Part shown: positions 29,098 through 37,766 of the stretch, one piece after another
How positions within the stretch are numbered: position 1 is the stretch's first letter
How the letters are laid out: each line of letters opens with the position of its first letter
Source: Clostridium weizhouense
GTDB lineage: Bacteria > Bacillota > Clostridia > Clostridiales > Clostridiaceae
DNA length: 64,000 nucleotides
Assembly: GCF_019431045.1 (NCBI RefSeq)
Contig: NZ_JAHXPT010000003.1
Location: forward strand, 310,001 to 374,000
Reading direction: 5' to 3'
The notes under the pieces: model-generated
Databases searched by the model: none
What the model saw: the letters and a program-made list of their open reading frames with translations, nothing else
Told to the model about the DNA's origin: nothing
Program-made: the position numbers and the translations under genes

Positions 29098-29200
29098 AAA
29101 AAAAGGGCAAAACCACCCTTAAACAAAAAACTACCTATTACGGGTAGTTAAGCCCTAGTTTTGTTTATAGACAGGATGGTACACGAACTGTCTCTACCAT
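29098..29200 (-). promoter_or_regulatory. preQ1-I riboswitch with terminator
   Basis: The minus strand reads P1 GACAG (29192-29188), loop TTCGTG, TACC, ATC, P1' CTGTC (29174-29170), then the A-rich tail TATAAACAAAACTAGG whose GG pairs back to ACC. This compact H-type pseudoknot is the preQ1-I aptamer. Directly after it GGGCTTAACTACCC (29155-29142) pairs with GGGTGGTTTTGCCC (29118-29105) and seven T follow. The same AACTACC can instead pair with GGTAGTT (29135-29129). The two hairpins exclude each other, so it is a transcription attenuator. It precedes the reductase/activase pair and, further on, queD-queE-folE-queC. Confidence 0.86.
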
Positions 29201-29216
29201 TATTCAATATATCTAA

Positions 29217-29245
29217 ATTTTACTATATACTTTTTTGTAAGTCAA
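29217..29245 (-). promoter_or_regulatory. Promoter of the preQ1-controlled transcript
   Basis: TTGACT (29245-29240), 17 bases, TAAAAT (29222-29217), placing transcription start about 10 bases before the aptamer. Confidence 0.8.
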
Positions 29246-29388
29246 ATTTATTGTAATTTTTTATAACACCTAAGAATAAATATTATTTACAAGACCTATA
29301 CTATGTTTATAAATTACTAGAACTTGTTATAGAATGTTACTATAAATAAACTTTTTATAAATTCTATATATAAGGAGACTACTTAAGT

Positions 29389-29676
29389 ATGAAAATCTTG
29401 TTAATAAAAATAACTTTAAGAGCTAGTTGGGTTCACTCTTTAAAAGAAAAAAGAATGGTTGTTAAAAGTTTAATTCAAAGATTAAAAAATAAATTTAATG
29501 TATCTGTTGCAGAAGTTGATAACCAAGATGTCCATCAAACTATTGTAATCGGACTTGCAGGTATTTGTAGTACAAATGCACAAATAGATTCTACTTTTGA
29601 AAATATATTAAATTTTATAGAAATTAATACTGATGCTGAGATCATAAATATAGAAAGTGATAAAGATATATTTTAA
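29389..29676 (+). CDS. DUF503 (YlxP-like) protein
   Basis: 95 residues, ferredoxin-like alpha/beta fold: KILLIKITLRASWVHSLKEKRMVVKSL, then VAEVDNQDVHQTIVIGLAGI. DUF503 proteins are small and conserved in Firmicutes, usually in the infB-rbfA region. Here it stands alone upstream of ferritin. It has AAGGAG upstream. Function unknown; a role in ribosome assembly has been suggested for relatives. Confidence 0.85.
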   Translation: MKILLIKITLRASWVHSLKEKRMVVKSLIQRLKNKFNVSVAEVDNQDVHQTIVIGLAGICSTNAQIDSTFENILNFIEINTDAEIINIESDKDIF

Positions 29677-29790
29677 TATATTGGTTTTTTTAAGTTTAAA
29701 TTATAAATTTCTTTAATATTTTATACCTAATTATTGCATAATACAATATATACGTTATATTACTATTTGTAAAAATAAAGGAGGATACAA

Positions 29791-30303
29791 ATGTTAAGTG
29801 AAAAATTATTATTAAAACTTAATGATCAGGTCAACTTTGAATTTTATTCATCTTACACTTACTTATCTATGGCTGCTTATGCTGAATCAATAGATTTAAG
29901 TGGCTTTGCAAATTTTTTTAGAGTTCAAGCTCAAGAAGAATTATTTCATGCAATGAAATTATATGATTATATATTTCAAAAAAATGGTGTAGTTAAATTA
30001 AGTGAAATTCCTAAGCCTTTCTCAGATTATACAAGTATTACCCATTTATTTGAGGAAGGTTACAAACATGAGCAATTAGTAACTAAAAAAATTTATGAAA
30101 TAACTGATATTGCTCTTGAGGAAAAAGAACATGCTACAATGAGTTTGCTTAAATGGTTTATTGATGAACAAGTAGAGGAAGAAAATAATTTCTTAACCAT
30201 TTTAAAGAAAGTTAAAAGATTTGAAGGCAACTCTACTAACATATATATGTTAGATGAAGAACTTGCAAAAAGGATTTTTACACCTCCAACTACTACTGCT
30301 TAG
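29791..30303 (+). CDS. ftnA: Non-heme ferritin
   Basis: 170 residues, FtnA-type four-helix bundle. The full ferroxidase set is present: E17, E50 and H53 (QEELFHAMKL), E94, with Q127 and E130 nearby. It oxidises and stores ferrous iron as a 24-mer. Start supported by AAGGAGG. It is a single gene with a strong terminator. No Fur box was seen upstream, as expected for a storage protein. Confidence 0.95.
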   Translation: MLSEKLLLKLNDQVNFEFYSSYTYLSMAAYAESIDLSGFANFFRVQAQEELFHAMKLYDYIFQKNGVVKLSEIPKPFSDYTSITHLFEEGYKHEQLVTKKIYEITDIALEEKEHATMSLLKWFIDEQVEEENNFLTILKKVKRFEGNSTNIYMLDEELAKRIFTPPTTTA

Positions 30304-30329
30304 TTTAATAGATAGTACTCTTTTAAAAT

Positions 30330-30365
30330 AGAAGGCTACACTAAAAAATTTAGTTTTTGCCTTCT
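30330..30365 (+). terminator. Terminator of the ferritin gene
   Basis: AGAAGGC pairs with GCCTTCT, with an inner ACTAAA/TTTAGT pair, followed by TATTTTATTTT. Confidence 0.88.
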
Positions 30366-30467
30366 TATTTTATTTTGCATTAAAAATCTACTAAAACATA
30401 TATACAATATATTTTTATAGATTATAAATACAACCAATATTATTATATAAAATCAAAATGCTTTTCT

Positions 30468-31199
30468 TTATGCACCTATTAGTTCTTTTACAAAGTTTGT
30501 TCTAGGATTTTCTTTTATTTCAGTTGGGGTACCAACTTGTATTTTTCTTCCCTTATCCATCACAAGAACTCTAGTTCCAAGCTTTAATGCTTCTTTAATA
30601 TCATGAGTAATAAATACAATTGTCACATTAAGTTCATTATAAATACGTAATATTTCTTCTTGCAATAGTTTTCTAGTTATTTCATCGACTGCACCAAATG
30701 GCTCATCCATAAGTAATATATCTGGTGAAGCAGCTAAAGCTCTTGCAATACCAACTCTCTGACGTTGTCCGCCTGAAAGTTCACTTGGATAACGTTCTAA
30801 CATCTCTTCAGTTAACCCAACAATTTTCATTAAATTTTTAACTTTAGATAATATTGCACTTTTATCATCTTTCTTTATTAAATTTGGTACATACGATATA
30901 TTTTTTCTTATATTCATATGTGGAAATAATCCAACCCCTTGAATAACATAACCAATGCTTCTTCTTAATAGAATTTGATTTATTTTAGATATGTCTTCTC
31001 CATTTACATATACTCTTCCCCTATCTGGTTTAAGTAATCCGTTAATAAGCTTTAATACTGTTGTTTTTCCACAACCTGAGCTTCCTATTATAGTTAAAAA
31101 CTCACCTTTATTTATACTTAAATTAAAATCATTTAATATGAGATTATTACCATATCCTTTTGAAATATCTTCAAGTTTTATAATCTGTTGATTTTCCAT
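30468..31199 (-). CDS. Osmoprotectant (OpuC-type) ABC transporter ATPase
   Basis: 243 residues. Walker A GSSGCGKTT (38-46), Q-loop YVIQGVGLF, signature LSGGQRQR, Walker B ILLMDEPFGAVD, switch FITHD. The sequence around the Q-loop is typical of OpuCA/ProV. C-terminal CBS domains, present in many OpuCA proteins, are absent, so regulation by CBS sensing is lost. It is the last gene of the permease-binding protein-ATPase operon, 20 bases after the binding-protein gene. Confidence 0.9.
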   Translation of the reverse strand: MENQQIIKLEDISKGYGNNLILNDFNLSINKGEFLTIIGSSGCGKTTVLKLINGLLKPDRGRVYVNGEDISKINQILLRRSIGYVIQGVGLFPHMNIRKNISYVPNLIKKDDKSAILSKVKNLMKIVGLTEEMLERYPSELSGGQRQRVGIARALAASPDILLMDEPFGAVDEITRKLLQEEILRIYNELNVTIVFITHDIKEALKLGTRVLVMDKGRKIQVGTPTEIKENPRTNFVKELIGA

Positions 31200-31219
31200 A
31201 AATTCTTCTCCTTTTGATA

Positions 31220-32128
31220 TTATTGTTTTAATAATCCCTTATTAATTAAAAATTCTTTTGCAACCTCTCTTTCGTTATATCCATCCTCATCTACTTTATT
31301 ATTTAATTCAGCCATTTCTTTATCAGTTAAAATATTTTCCATTTTCATTAAAACATCTTCTAGTTCAGGATGTTCTTTAAGTATATCTTTACGTATAACA
31401 GTTCCACAATAATATGTGTTGTAGAAATTTTTATCATCCTTAAGCATCATAACATCAGAATTAGCAAGTTGTCCATCTGTTGTAAATACATTCATCACAT
31501 CTATTTCTTTAGAATTTATAGCTTTATACTTAAGTCCAATATCCATATCACATGACTTTTTAAATTTTAATCCATAAGTAGAACATAATGCATCAAATCC
31601 ATCTTCTCTTTCATAGAAATCATATTCACCTCCAAATGTAAGCTCTGGTGAATATGCTAAAAGGTCAGAATAAGTCTTGATATTATATTTTTCTGCAATA
31701 TCTTTTCTTATTGCCAATCCATAAGTATTATTAAATCCATATAATCCTATCCACTTTAAATTATATTGACTCTCATATTTTTCTATCAGATTTTTATACA
31801 ATGTTTTATCATCTGGAATTCCTTCTTCTTTTAGTACAAAACTCCAAGCAGTCCCTGTATATTCTGGATAAAGATCAAAATCACTTTTTATAATAGCAGG
31901 ATGTATATTACTTGTTCCTCCACCTACACCCTTAGTTAATTCCACATTTAAGTTAGTATTATTCTCAATAAGTAATGATAGCATCTCTCCTAAAATAAAT
32001 TGTTCAGTCATTGGCTTAGTAGCTATCTTAATAGTTGAATTTTTATTTGAGCATCCTAATATTGAAATTGCCAAAATAAACATTATCAATATAGAAACCT
32101 TTTTATAATGTTTTTTAAAATTTTTCAT
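31220..32128 (-). CDS. Glycine betaine/choline-type substrate-binding lipoprotein (OpuCC/OsmF-like)
   Basis: Start chosen at ATG 32128, which overlaps the permease stop (TAATG) and gives a clean lipoprotein signal (KKVSILIMFILAISILGC, lipid-bearing Cys26). 302 residues. TKPMTEQFILGEML, GGGTSNIHPAI and DLYPEYTGTAW are hallmark ligand-site stretches of the OpuAC family, which traps quaternary amines with aromatic residues. It delivers osmoprotectants to the neighbouring permease. Confidence 0.92.
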   Translation of the reverse strand: MKNFKKHYKKVSILIMFILAISILGCSNKNSTIKIATKPMTEQFILGEMLSLLIENNTNLNVELTKGVGGGTSNIHPAIIKSDFDLYPEYTGTAWSFVLKEEGIPDDKTLYKNLIEKYESQYNLKWIGLYGFNNTYGLAIRKDIAEKYNIKTYSDLLAYSPELTFGGEYDFYEREDGFDALCSTYGLKFKKSCDMDIGLKYKAINSKEIDVMNVFTTDGQLANSDVMMLKDDKNFYNTYYCGTVIRKDILKEHPELEDVLMKMENILTDKEMAELNNKVDEDGYNEREVAKEFLINKGLLKQ

Positions 32129-32769
32129 TATATTAACTTCCATCTCCTCTTAATTATTTTTTCGATACTTCCAATAATAAAATCAGCTACTAATGCTAAC
32201 AAAGCTATTAATAAACTTCCTGCAATTGTCATAGGAGTATTATTAGTAGTTATTCCTCTATAAATAGACACACCAAGTCCACCCGCTCCAATAAAAGAAG
32301 CAATACCTGCAAGTGCAATTGTCATAACTACCATATTTCTAAGTCCTGATAAAATTACTGTAGTAGCCAAAGGGAGTTTCACTTTATATAATATTTCAAA
32401 AGATGTGCTTCCCATCCCTTTAGCTGATTCAATTATTGAATAGTCTATATTATCTATACCAGTATATGTATTTCTAACCATTGGTAATAATGCATATATT
32501 GTAAGCGCTATTATAGCTGTTGTATTTCCTATCCCTGAAAAAGGAATTAAAAAGCCAAGAAGTGATATTGATGGAATTGTATAAACAAAATTTATTATAC
32601 CGAGAATAACTGGTGATGTCTTTTTATGCTCACTAATTAAAATTCCTAATAATAATCCTAATATTCCTGCTATTAATATTGAAATTCCTGAAATTTTTAA
32701 ATGTTCGATTATTAGCTTTAAGAAAAAATCCCACCTAGAAATATATAACTTGAATACTTCTTTTATCAT
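32128..32769 (-). CDS. Osmoprotectant ABC transporter permease (OpuCB-like)
   Basis: 213 residues with five or six helices and the inner-membrane loop EAAxxMG-like ESAKGMGSTSFEILYKVKLPLA (about 113-134). IPSISLLGFLIPF is typical of OpuCB/ProW-like permeases. It forms a homodimeric channel, as no second permease gene is present. It is the first gene of the operon, behind a 20-bp palindrome that overlaps the promoter. Confidence 0.92.
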   Translation of the reverse strand: MIKEVFKLYISRWDFFLKLIIEHLKISGISILIAGILGLLLGILISEHKKTSPVILGIINFVYTIPSISLLGFLIPFSGIGNTTAIIALTIYALLPMVRNTYTGIDNIDYSIIESAKGMGSTSFEILYKVKLPLATTVILSGLRNMVVMTIALAGIASFIGAGGLGVSIYRGITTNNTPMTIAGSLLIALLALVADFIIGSIEKIIKRRWKLI

Positions 32770-32792
32770 TTAAACCTCCAAAACTTCTTTTC

Positions 32793-32832
32793 AGTATAAA
32801 TTCTCTTTTTCACTAATTGTAAGTACAATTAG
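32793..32832 (-). promoter_or_regulatory. OpuC operon promoter with palindromic operator
   Basis: TATACT (32798-32793) is a good -10. CTAATTGTAAGTACAATTAG at 32813-32832 is a perfect 9-2-9 palindrome covering the -35 position. A repressor of GbsR/MarR type would fit, but no regulator gene is adjacent. Confidence 0.55.
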
Positions 32833-33096
32833 GCTAAATAAAGATTTATTACTATATTATTCTTATAAAATAAAAAAATTCCCTAAAATCATTTTTAGAG
32901 AATTAATATGTTTCTTTAAGACTTATATATATTTCATACTATAGTACACTTTTTACTTAATAAAAAATAGATAGCTGAAACAAAAATTGAAACTATTAAT
33001 AATTCTATATTTTTTATATAAAAAGGATAAGATATAAATAAACATTAAAGTATGTTTTTAAGTATCAATATCAACCGAAAACATTCCCAGTTAAAA

Positions 33097-33144
33097 AAGT
33101 TCTTTATTAAATATATTTAATCTTTAATATTTAATAAAGAACTT
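33097..33144. repeat. Perfect 18-bp hairpin upstream of the membrane protein gene
   Basis: AAGTTCTTTATTAAATAT (33097-33114) and its exact complement (33127-33144), 12-base loop, ending 22 bases before the start codon at 33167. It may be a regulatory leader hairpin. The rest of 32833-33096 shows no gene. Confidence 0.6.
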
Positions 33145-33166
33145 TCTAGAAAGGATTAGATTTATA

Positions 33167-33760
33167 ATGAATAATAAAAATAAAGTAACTATTGGAATGG
33201 CAATATTATTTGAAATAGTATTAATAATTACAGCTATTTCAAATATTTTATCAAAGCAATGGAATAATTTACTTTTATCAATCCTAGCAATTATATGTAT
33301 CATTCTTCCTTTTATTATTACTTACATTGCACATAAAAAAAATATAATTCTTCCTTCTAGTTTTAATATAATAGCTTTATTATTTATTTTTCTTTCAATA
33401 TACTTTGGAGAAATTAGAAAATTTTATAGAATTTTATGGTGGTGGGATATATTTCTTCATTCTGTATTTGGAATATATGGTGTTATTATTGCATTGCATT
33501 TAATGAAAGGAATTATTACAAAAAACAAAAGTGTTACACAAAAAAGATTTGGTATTTTAATTGTAATTTTTGCATTTACTTTTTCAATTTCTTTAGGAAC
33601 TTTATGGGAGATATTTGAATTCTTAGGTTCTTATCTTTTTAAAGTAGATATGCTTGCTGGTGGCTTTGAAGATACGATGTTAGACCTTATTGTAAAAAGT
33701 TTATGTGCCTTTATTACTTCAATGATATGTTATTATCGTGACTTTAAAACAGAAAAATAA
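33167..33760 (+). CDS. Predicted membrane protein, DUF2238/YjdF-like
   Basis: 197 residues with six likely helices. Motifs WWWDIFLHSVFG (near 90), LGTLWEIFEFLG (near 145) and FEDTMLDLIVKSLCA (near 170) match the DUF2238/YjdF group. The function is unknown. It is a single gene; AGAAAGGA lies before the start and a bidirectional terminator after it. Confidence 0.78.
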   Translation: MNNKNKVTIGMAILFEIVLIITAISNILSKQWNNLLLSILAIICIILPFIITYIAHKKNIILPSSFNIIALLFIFLSIYFGEIRKFYRILWWWDIFLHSVFGIYGVIIALHLMKGIITKNKSVTQKRFGILIVIFAFTFSISLGTLWEIFEFLGSYLFKVDMLAGGFEDTMLDLIVKSLCAFITSMICYYRDFKTEK

Positions 33761-33774
33761 ATTTTCCTTATAAA

Positions 33775-33819
33775 ATAGAGGCAATCACAAAATACAACAT
33801 CTTTTATGATTGTCTCTAT
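33775..33819. terminator. Bidirectional terminator
   Basis: ATAGAGGCAATCA pairs with TGATTGTCTCTAT (one G-T pair) between two convergent genes. Confidence 0.85.
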
Positions 33820-33851
33820 AAATAACTATTTTTTATTATAAAATATAACTT

Positions 33852-35141
33852 CTATTTAAATAATTTAATAATTATAGGTTTACCTGATAATTTAATTTTC
33901 CCATCATTTACTTGTAATTCAGAATTATCAATTAAATTAAGATATTTTCCATCCTGAAGTTCAACTGATATATTAGGTTTTTTTCCTCTTATACTAAATA
34001 TTCCAATAACTTTTTCATCTTCTGTTTCGTATTTTCCAATGATAATATCTTGATCATTATCACATTCTAATGTATAATCTCCCTCTATAAAAATTTGATC
34101 TTTCTTTATTTTATAAAGACATTGCATTAATTCTGAAATATCATATCCTGTATTCCAATTAACCTTATCAATTTCAAATAAATTTGGTCTAATAACATTC
34201 TCTTTTTCTTGACCTGCATAAATAAGAGTTGTACCCTTTTGAAAATATAAAAATGCTGTTATATTCTTTAGTTGTTCTTCATCTTTAATTCTACTTTTTA
34301 TTCTAGGTTGATCATGATTTTCTAAAAATCTTAATTTAATATAATTAGTTGGATAAATGCAATCTTGAAAATTAAGTATATCAATATAATTACTTAAGCT
34401 AATTTTACCATCAATATATTTATTAAAGAAACCAAGTATATCATAATCATACGTAATATCAAAAGCTTTATATATCTCACTATCTGAATGACCTACAAAT
34501 CCTTGTTTCCTATTTAACTTTATATATCCTGGCTCTACTGATTCTGATAACCATATGCACTCTGGATAAAGTGAATTTATCTCTTTTCTAGCTTTTTCCC
34601 AAAATTCAATTGGAACTAAAGAGGCCACATCACATCTAAATCCATCTACTATTTCTGCCCACATTTTAAGAGTATCTATTTGATAATCCCATAGTTCTTT
34701 ATTATTATAATCAAGATCTATTACATCTTCCCAATCTCCAACTTTATTTCCTAAACTTCCATCAGCTTTTTTATAAAAATATTCAATGTGATTTTTAACA
34801 AGCCATGAATCAAGAGAAGTATGATTATACACAACATCTATTATACATTTCATTCCAAGATTATGTATTTCATCAACTACTTCTTTAAAATCATCCATTG
34901 TACCATATTCCTCATTAACTTTTCTATAATCTTTTATAGAATACGGACACCCTAATGAACCTTTTTTACCTTCTACACCAATTGGATGAATAGGCATAAA
35001 CCATATAATATCTGTGCCTAATTCTTTAATACGTTTTAAGTCTTTTTGAACACCTTTAAATGTACCCTCTTCACTATGATTTCGTACATAAATGCAGTAA
35101 ATTATTTGATTTCTTAAATTTATATTTGTATTAATTGCCAT
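33852..35141 (-). CDS. GH13 alpha-amylase family enzyme, cytoplasmic
   Basis: 429 residues, no signal peptide. The four GH13 regions are visible: DVVYNHTS (102-109), GFRCDVASLVP with nucleophile D171, LSESV with acid E200, and FLENHDQPR with D277. The barrel is followed by a short beta domain ending in KPIIIKLFK. It hydrolyses or transfers alpha-glucosidic bonds in imported oligosaccharides. It is a single gene with GGGGG upstream. Confidence 0.92.
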   Translation of the reverse strand: MAINTNINLRNQIIYCIYVRNHSEEGTFKGVQKDLKRIKELGTDIIWFMPIHPIGVEGKKGSLGCPYSIKDYRKVNEEYGTMDDFKEVVDEIHNLGMKCIIDVVYNHTSLDSWLVKNHIEYFYKKADGSLGNKVGDWEDVIDLDYNNKELWDYQIDTLKMWAEIVDGFRCDVASLVPIEFWEKARKEINSLYPECIWLSESVEPGYIKLNRKQGFVGHSDSEIYKAFDITYDYDILGFFNKYIDGKISLSNYIDILNFQDCIYPTNYIKLRFLENHDQPRIKSRIKDEEQLKNITAFLYFQKGTTLIYAGQEKENVIRPNLFEIDKVNWNTGYDISELMQCLYKIKKDQIFIEGDYTLECDNDQDIIIGKYETEDEKVIGIFSIRGKKPNISVELQDGKYLNLIDNSELQVNDGKIKLSGKPIIIKLFK

Positions 35142-35499
35142 ATAAATTCCCCCTTAAATATCTCTTAATACTATAATATAATCTTGGTATTATATATTTC
35201 TTGCTCTATTTTGAACAATAATAATACAATTTTGATAATATAGGTTTATTATGAAAAATTATAATAGATTATAAATATAATAACTTAATTAGAGCATATA
35301 TATTTTTTCACGATAATATTATTAATTCTGAATAATAATCTGTTATAAAAATTCAATAAAAAGATTATTACTGTAGTAAATTAATTTTTTATAAAAATAT
35401 AATATTTCTATAAAAAAATTAAAATTTTAAGATAATTTTTTTATATTGTCTTGACTTATTTAACATTTTAATCCATAATTACGTATGAACTAACAAGTA
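35142..35499. other. Non-coding AT-rich gap
   Basis: Upstream sequences of the GH13 gene and of the lysine riboswitch. TTGACT at 35450-35455 followed by TTTAATCCATAAT is a possible promoter for the riboswitch transcript. Nothing else was recognised. Confidence 0.4.
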
Positions 35500-35760
35500 G
35501 ATAACTGAGATAGAGGTGCGAATTTTAATAGTAGTATTATGGAGGTAAGCTCAATGAAGTAATACGAAAGGAACTTTCGCCGAAGTAAATGGTTGATTGC
35601 TTTAATGCTATTTACTGGTCTTATGTAAAATATATATAAGACTGTCACAAATTATTTTGTGGAGAGCTATTTTCAATGGAAACTTACGATATTTACAGTA
35701 TTTATTTAAATATATGGATTTCGTATTTGTGTCATGAGTGTGCTCTCATGGCATTTTTTT
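35500..35760 (+). promoter_or_regulatory. lysine riboswitch: Lysine riboswitch (L box) with terminator
   Basis: The conserved L-box blocks appear in order: GATAGAGGTGCGA near 35508, AGTA near 35530, GAACTTTCGCCGAAG near 35571, TTTACTGGTC near 35610, AGACTGTCAC near 35639 and TGTGGAGAGCTAT near 35658. The aptamer spans about 35503-35676. A terminator (TGTCATGAG/CTCATGGCA then T7) lies at 35730-35760. Lysine binding should stop transcription of the lysP gene that follows. Confidence 0.94.
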
Positions 35761-35893
35761 ATTGTTTTAAGGTACATTTTAAAAAATAATCAGTCATACT
35801 TATTATTTTATTTTTACTTTATATGTACCTAAATCTTTAATATTATCTTAGTTACTTACTTATGGAGATTTTAAACCATAAGGAGGATAAAAA

Positions 35894-37381
35894 ATGAGTC
35901 AAGAAAATCACGAATTAAAAAGGAGTCTAAAATCCAGACACTTAAACATGATAGCTATAGGTGGTTCTATAGGTACAGGAATATTTTTAGCAATGGGTGA
36001 TACATTGCATGAGGCTGGACCTGGTGGAGCACTTTTAGCTTATGCACTAGTAAGTATTATGGTATATTTTTTAATAACTAGTTTAGGAGAAATGGCAACC
36101 TTTATGCCAATATCAGGTTCTTTCAGTTCATATGCCAATAAATTTATTGATCCTGCACTTGGATTTGCACTTGGTTGGAACTATTGGTATAACTGGGCTA
36201 TAACAATAGCTGCTGAAATGGTTGCAGGTTCTTTAATTATGAAATATTGGTTTCCAAATGTAAATGCTTTATTCTGGAGTATATTATTTTTAGCAATAAT
36301 AGTTGGTTTAAATATTTTATCTTCAAAAGCATATGGTGAATCTGAATATTGGTTTGCTGGAATTAAGGTAGTTACTGTTCTTATATTTTTAGCAATTGGT
36401 ATTCTAATGATTTTAGGTATAATGGGTGGAGAAGAAATAGGATTTCATAATTACCTTTTAGCTGATGGCCCATTTCATGGAGGAATTAAATCTATATTTT
36501 CAATCTTCTTAATTGCAGGTTTTTCATTTCAAGGAACTGAACTTATAGGAGTTGCTGCTGGCGAAAGTGAAAATCCTGAAAAAACTATACCAAAGGCTAT
36601 ACATTCAATATTTTGGAGAATATTAATATTTTATTTAGGAACAATTGTTGTTTTAGGTGCTATAATTCCATTTACTAAAGCTGGTGTTGAGACAAGCCCA
36701 TTTACAATGGTATTTGAAAAAGCTGGTATAGCTGGAGCTGCTTCATTAATGAATGCAATTATACTAACTTCTGTATTATCTGCTGGTAACTCTGGTATGT
36801 ATGCATCAAGTAGAATGCTTTTTTCAATGGCTAAAGAAGGTATGGCCCCTAAGATTTTCTCTAAAACTAACAAAAGAGGTGTACCTGTAAATTCTGTAAT
36901 TTTAACTACTTTAGTTGCTTCTGCTTGTTTTTTAACAGGCATATTTGCTGAAAGTACAGTTTATGTTTGGCTAGTTGCTGCATCTGGTCTTGCTGGCTTT
37001 ATAGCTTGGGTGGGTATCGCTGTATGTCACTACAGATTTAGAAAAGCATTTATTCACCAAGGTAAAGATTTAAAGGATTTAAAATACAAAGCTATATTAT
37101 ATCCATTTGGACCTATACTAGCTTTAATAATGTGTCTAATTATAATGTTAGGTCAAGGATATTCTTGTATAAAACCTGAAGGAATTGATTGGCATGGTTT
37201 AATTGCATCTTATATAGGAATTCCTTTATTTCTTGCACTTTATATAGGTTATAAAATTAAACATAAAACTAAAATTATTCCTTTAGATGATGTTGATTTA
37301 ACTTTCTCTGAAAATAATACAAATAACAATAAAGAAACTGATTCGGATGAAGTTAAACTTAACACTTTTCAATCAGCTTAA
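35894..37381 (+). CDS. lysP: Lysine-specific permease LysP
   Basis: 495 residues, APC superfamily, 12 helices. The N-terminal SRHLNMIAIGGSIGTGIFLAMG (14-35) and the PISGSFSSYANKFIDP region are characteristic of LysP-type amino acid permeases, as is FSFQGTELIGVAAGE (about 215-229). The C-terminal 40 residues are hydrophilic. The upstream lysine riboswitch supports lysine as substrate. Ribosome binding site AAGGAGG. Confidence 0.95.
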   Translation: MSQENHELKRSLKSRHLNMIAIGGSIGTGIFLAMGDTLHEAGPGGALLAYALVSIMVYFLITSLGEMATFMPISGSFSSYANKFIDPALGFALGWNYWYNWAITIAAEMVAGSLIMKYWFPNVNALFWSILFLAIIVGLNILSSKAYGESEYWFAGIKVVTVLIFLAIGILMILGIMGGEEIGFHNYLLADGPFHGGIKSIFSIFLIAGFSFQGTELIGVAAGESENPEKTIPKAIHSIFWRILIFYLGTIVVLGAIIPFTKAGVETSPFTMVFEKAGIAGAASLMNAIILTSVLSAGNSGMYASSRMLFSMAKEGMAPKIFSKTNKRGVPVNSVILTTLVASACFLTGIFAESTVYVWLVAASGLAGFIAWVGIAVCHYRFRKAFIHQGKDLKDLKYKAILYPFGPILALIMCLIIMLGQGYSCIKPEGIDWHGLIASYIGIPLFLALYIGYKIKHKTKIIPLDDVDLTFSENNTNNNKETDSDEVKLNTFQSA

Positions 37382-37407
37382 TTAAATTAGTATAAAAGTA
37401 TAAAAAT

Positions 37408-37447
37408 AAAACTGAGGTTTTCTAAGTACAAGAAAACCTCAGTTTTT
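37408..37447 (+). terminator. Terminator of lysP
   Basis: A 15-bp perfect stem (AAACTGAGGTTTTCT and complement), 7-base loop, then TTTTTATT. Confidence 0.93.
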
Positions 37448-37766
37448 TATTGAATAATGAATCCTTTTTGCTACCTTATTTCAGTATTCTTAATATATTT
37501 ATATTATAATTTATCCACTCTACTCTCTTATTAAAAGTTTTGTCTTAAAAAATTACACTTCATAATCATTAAGCTTTAAGTCTAATCAATAAATCCATTA
37601 ATTTTAATATTTGCAACAATTAAACATTATATAGTATAATATTCCATGTTTTATAAAACTTGCTCAATTATACTTATAAGTAAATTTAATTGATTCTATA
37701 GGTTCTCCTACTAGTAGTATTAAAAATTTTATTAAATTATTAAAATAGAAAATTATGAGGTGTAAA
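37448..37766. other. Non-coding gap before the collagenase gene
   Basis: AT-rich. Contains the GAGGTG ribosome binding site at the end. No structured RNA or repeat was recognised. Confidence 0.4.

Noticed and set aside
29152..29200. Fluoride or guanidine riboswitch as alternatives for the pseudoknot
   Set aside because: The fluoride (GATGGnGTTC ... GCTGATG) and guanidine core blocks are missing, while the P1/loop/A-rich tail order of preQ1-I fits.
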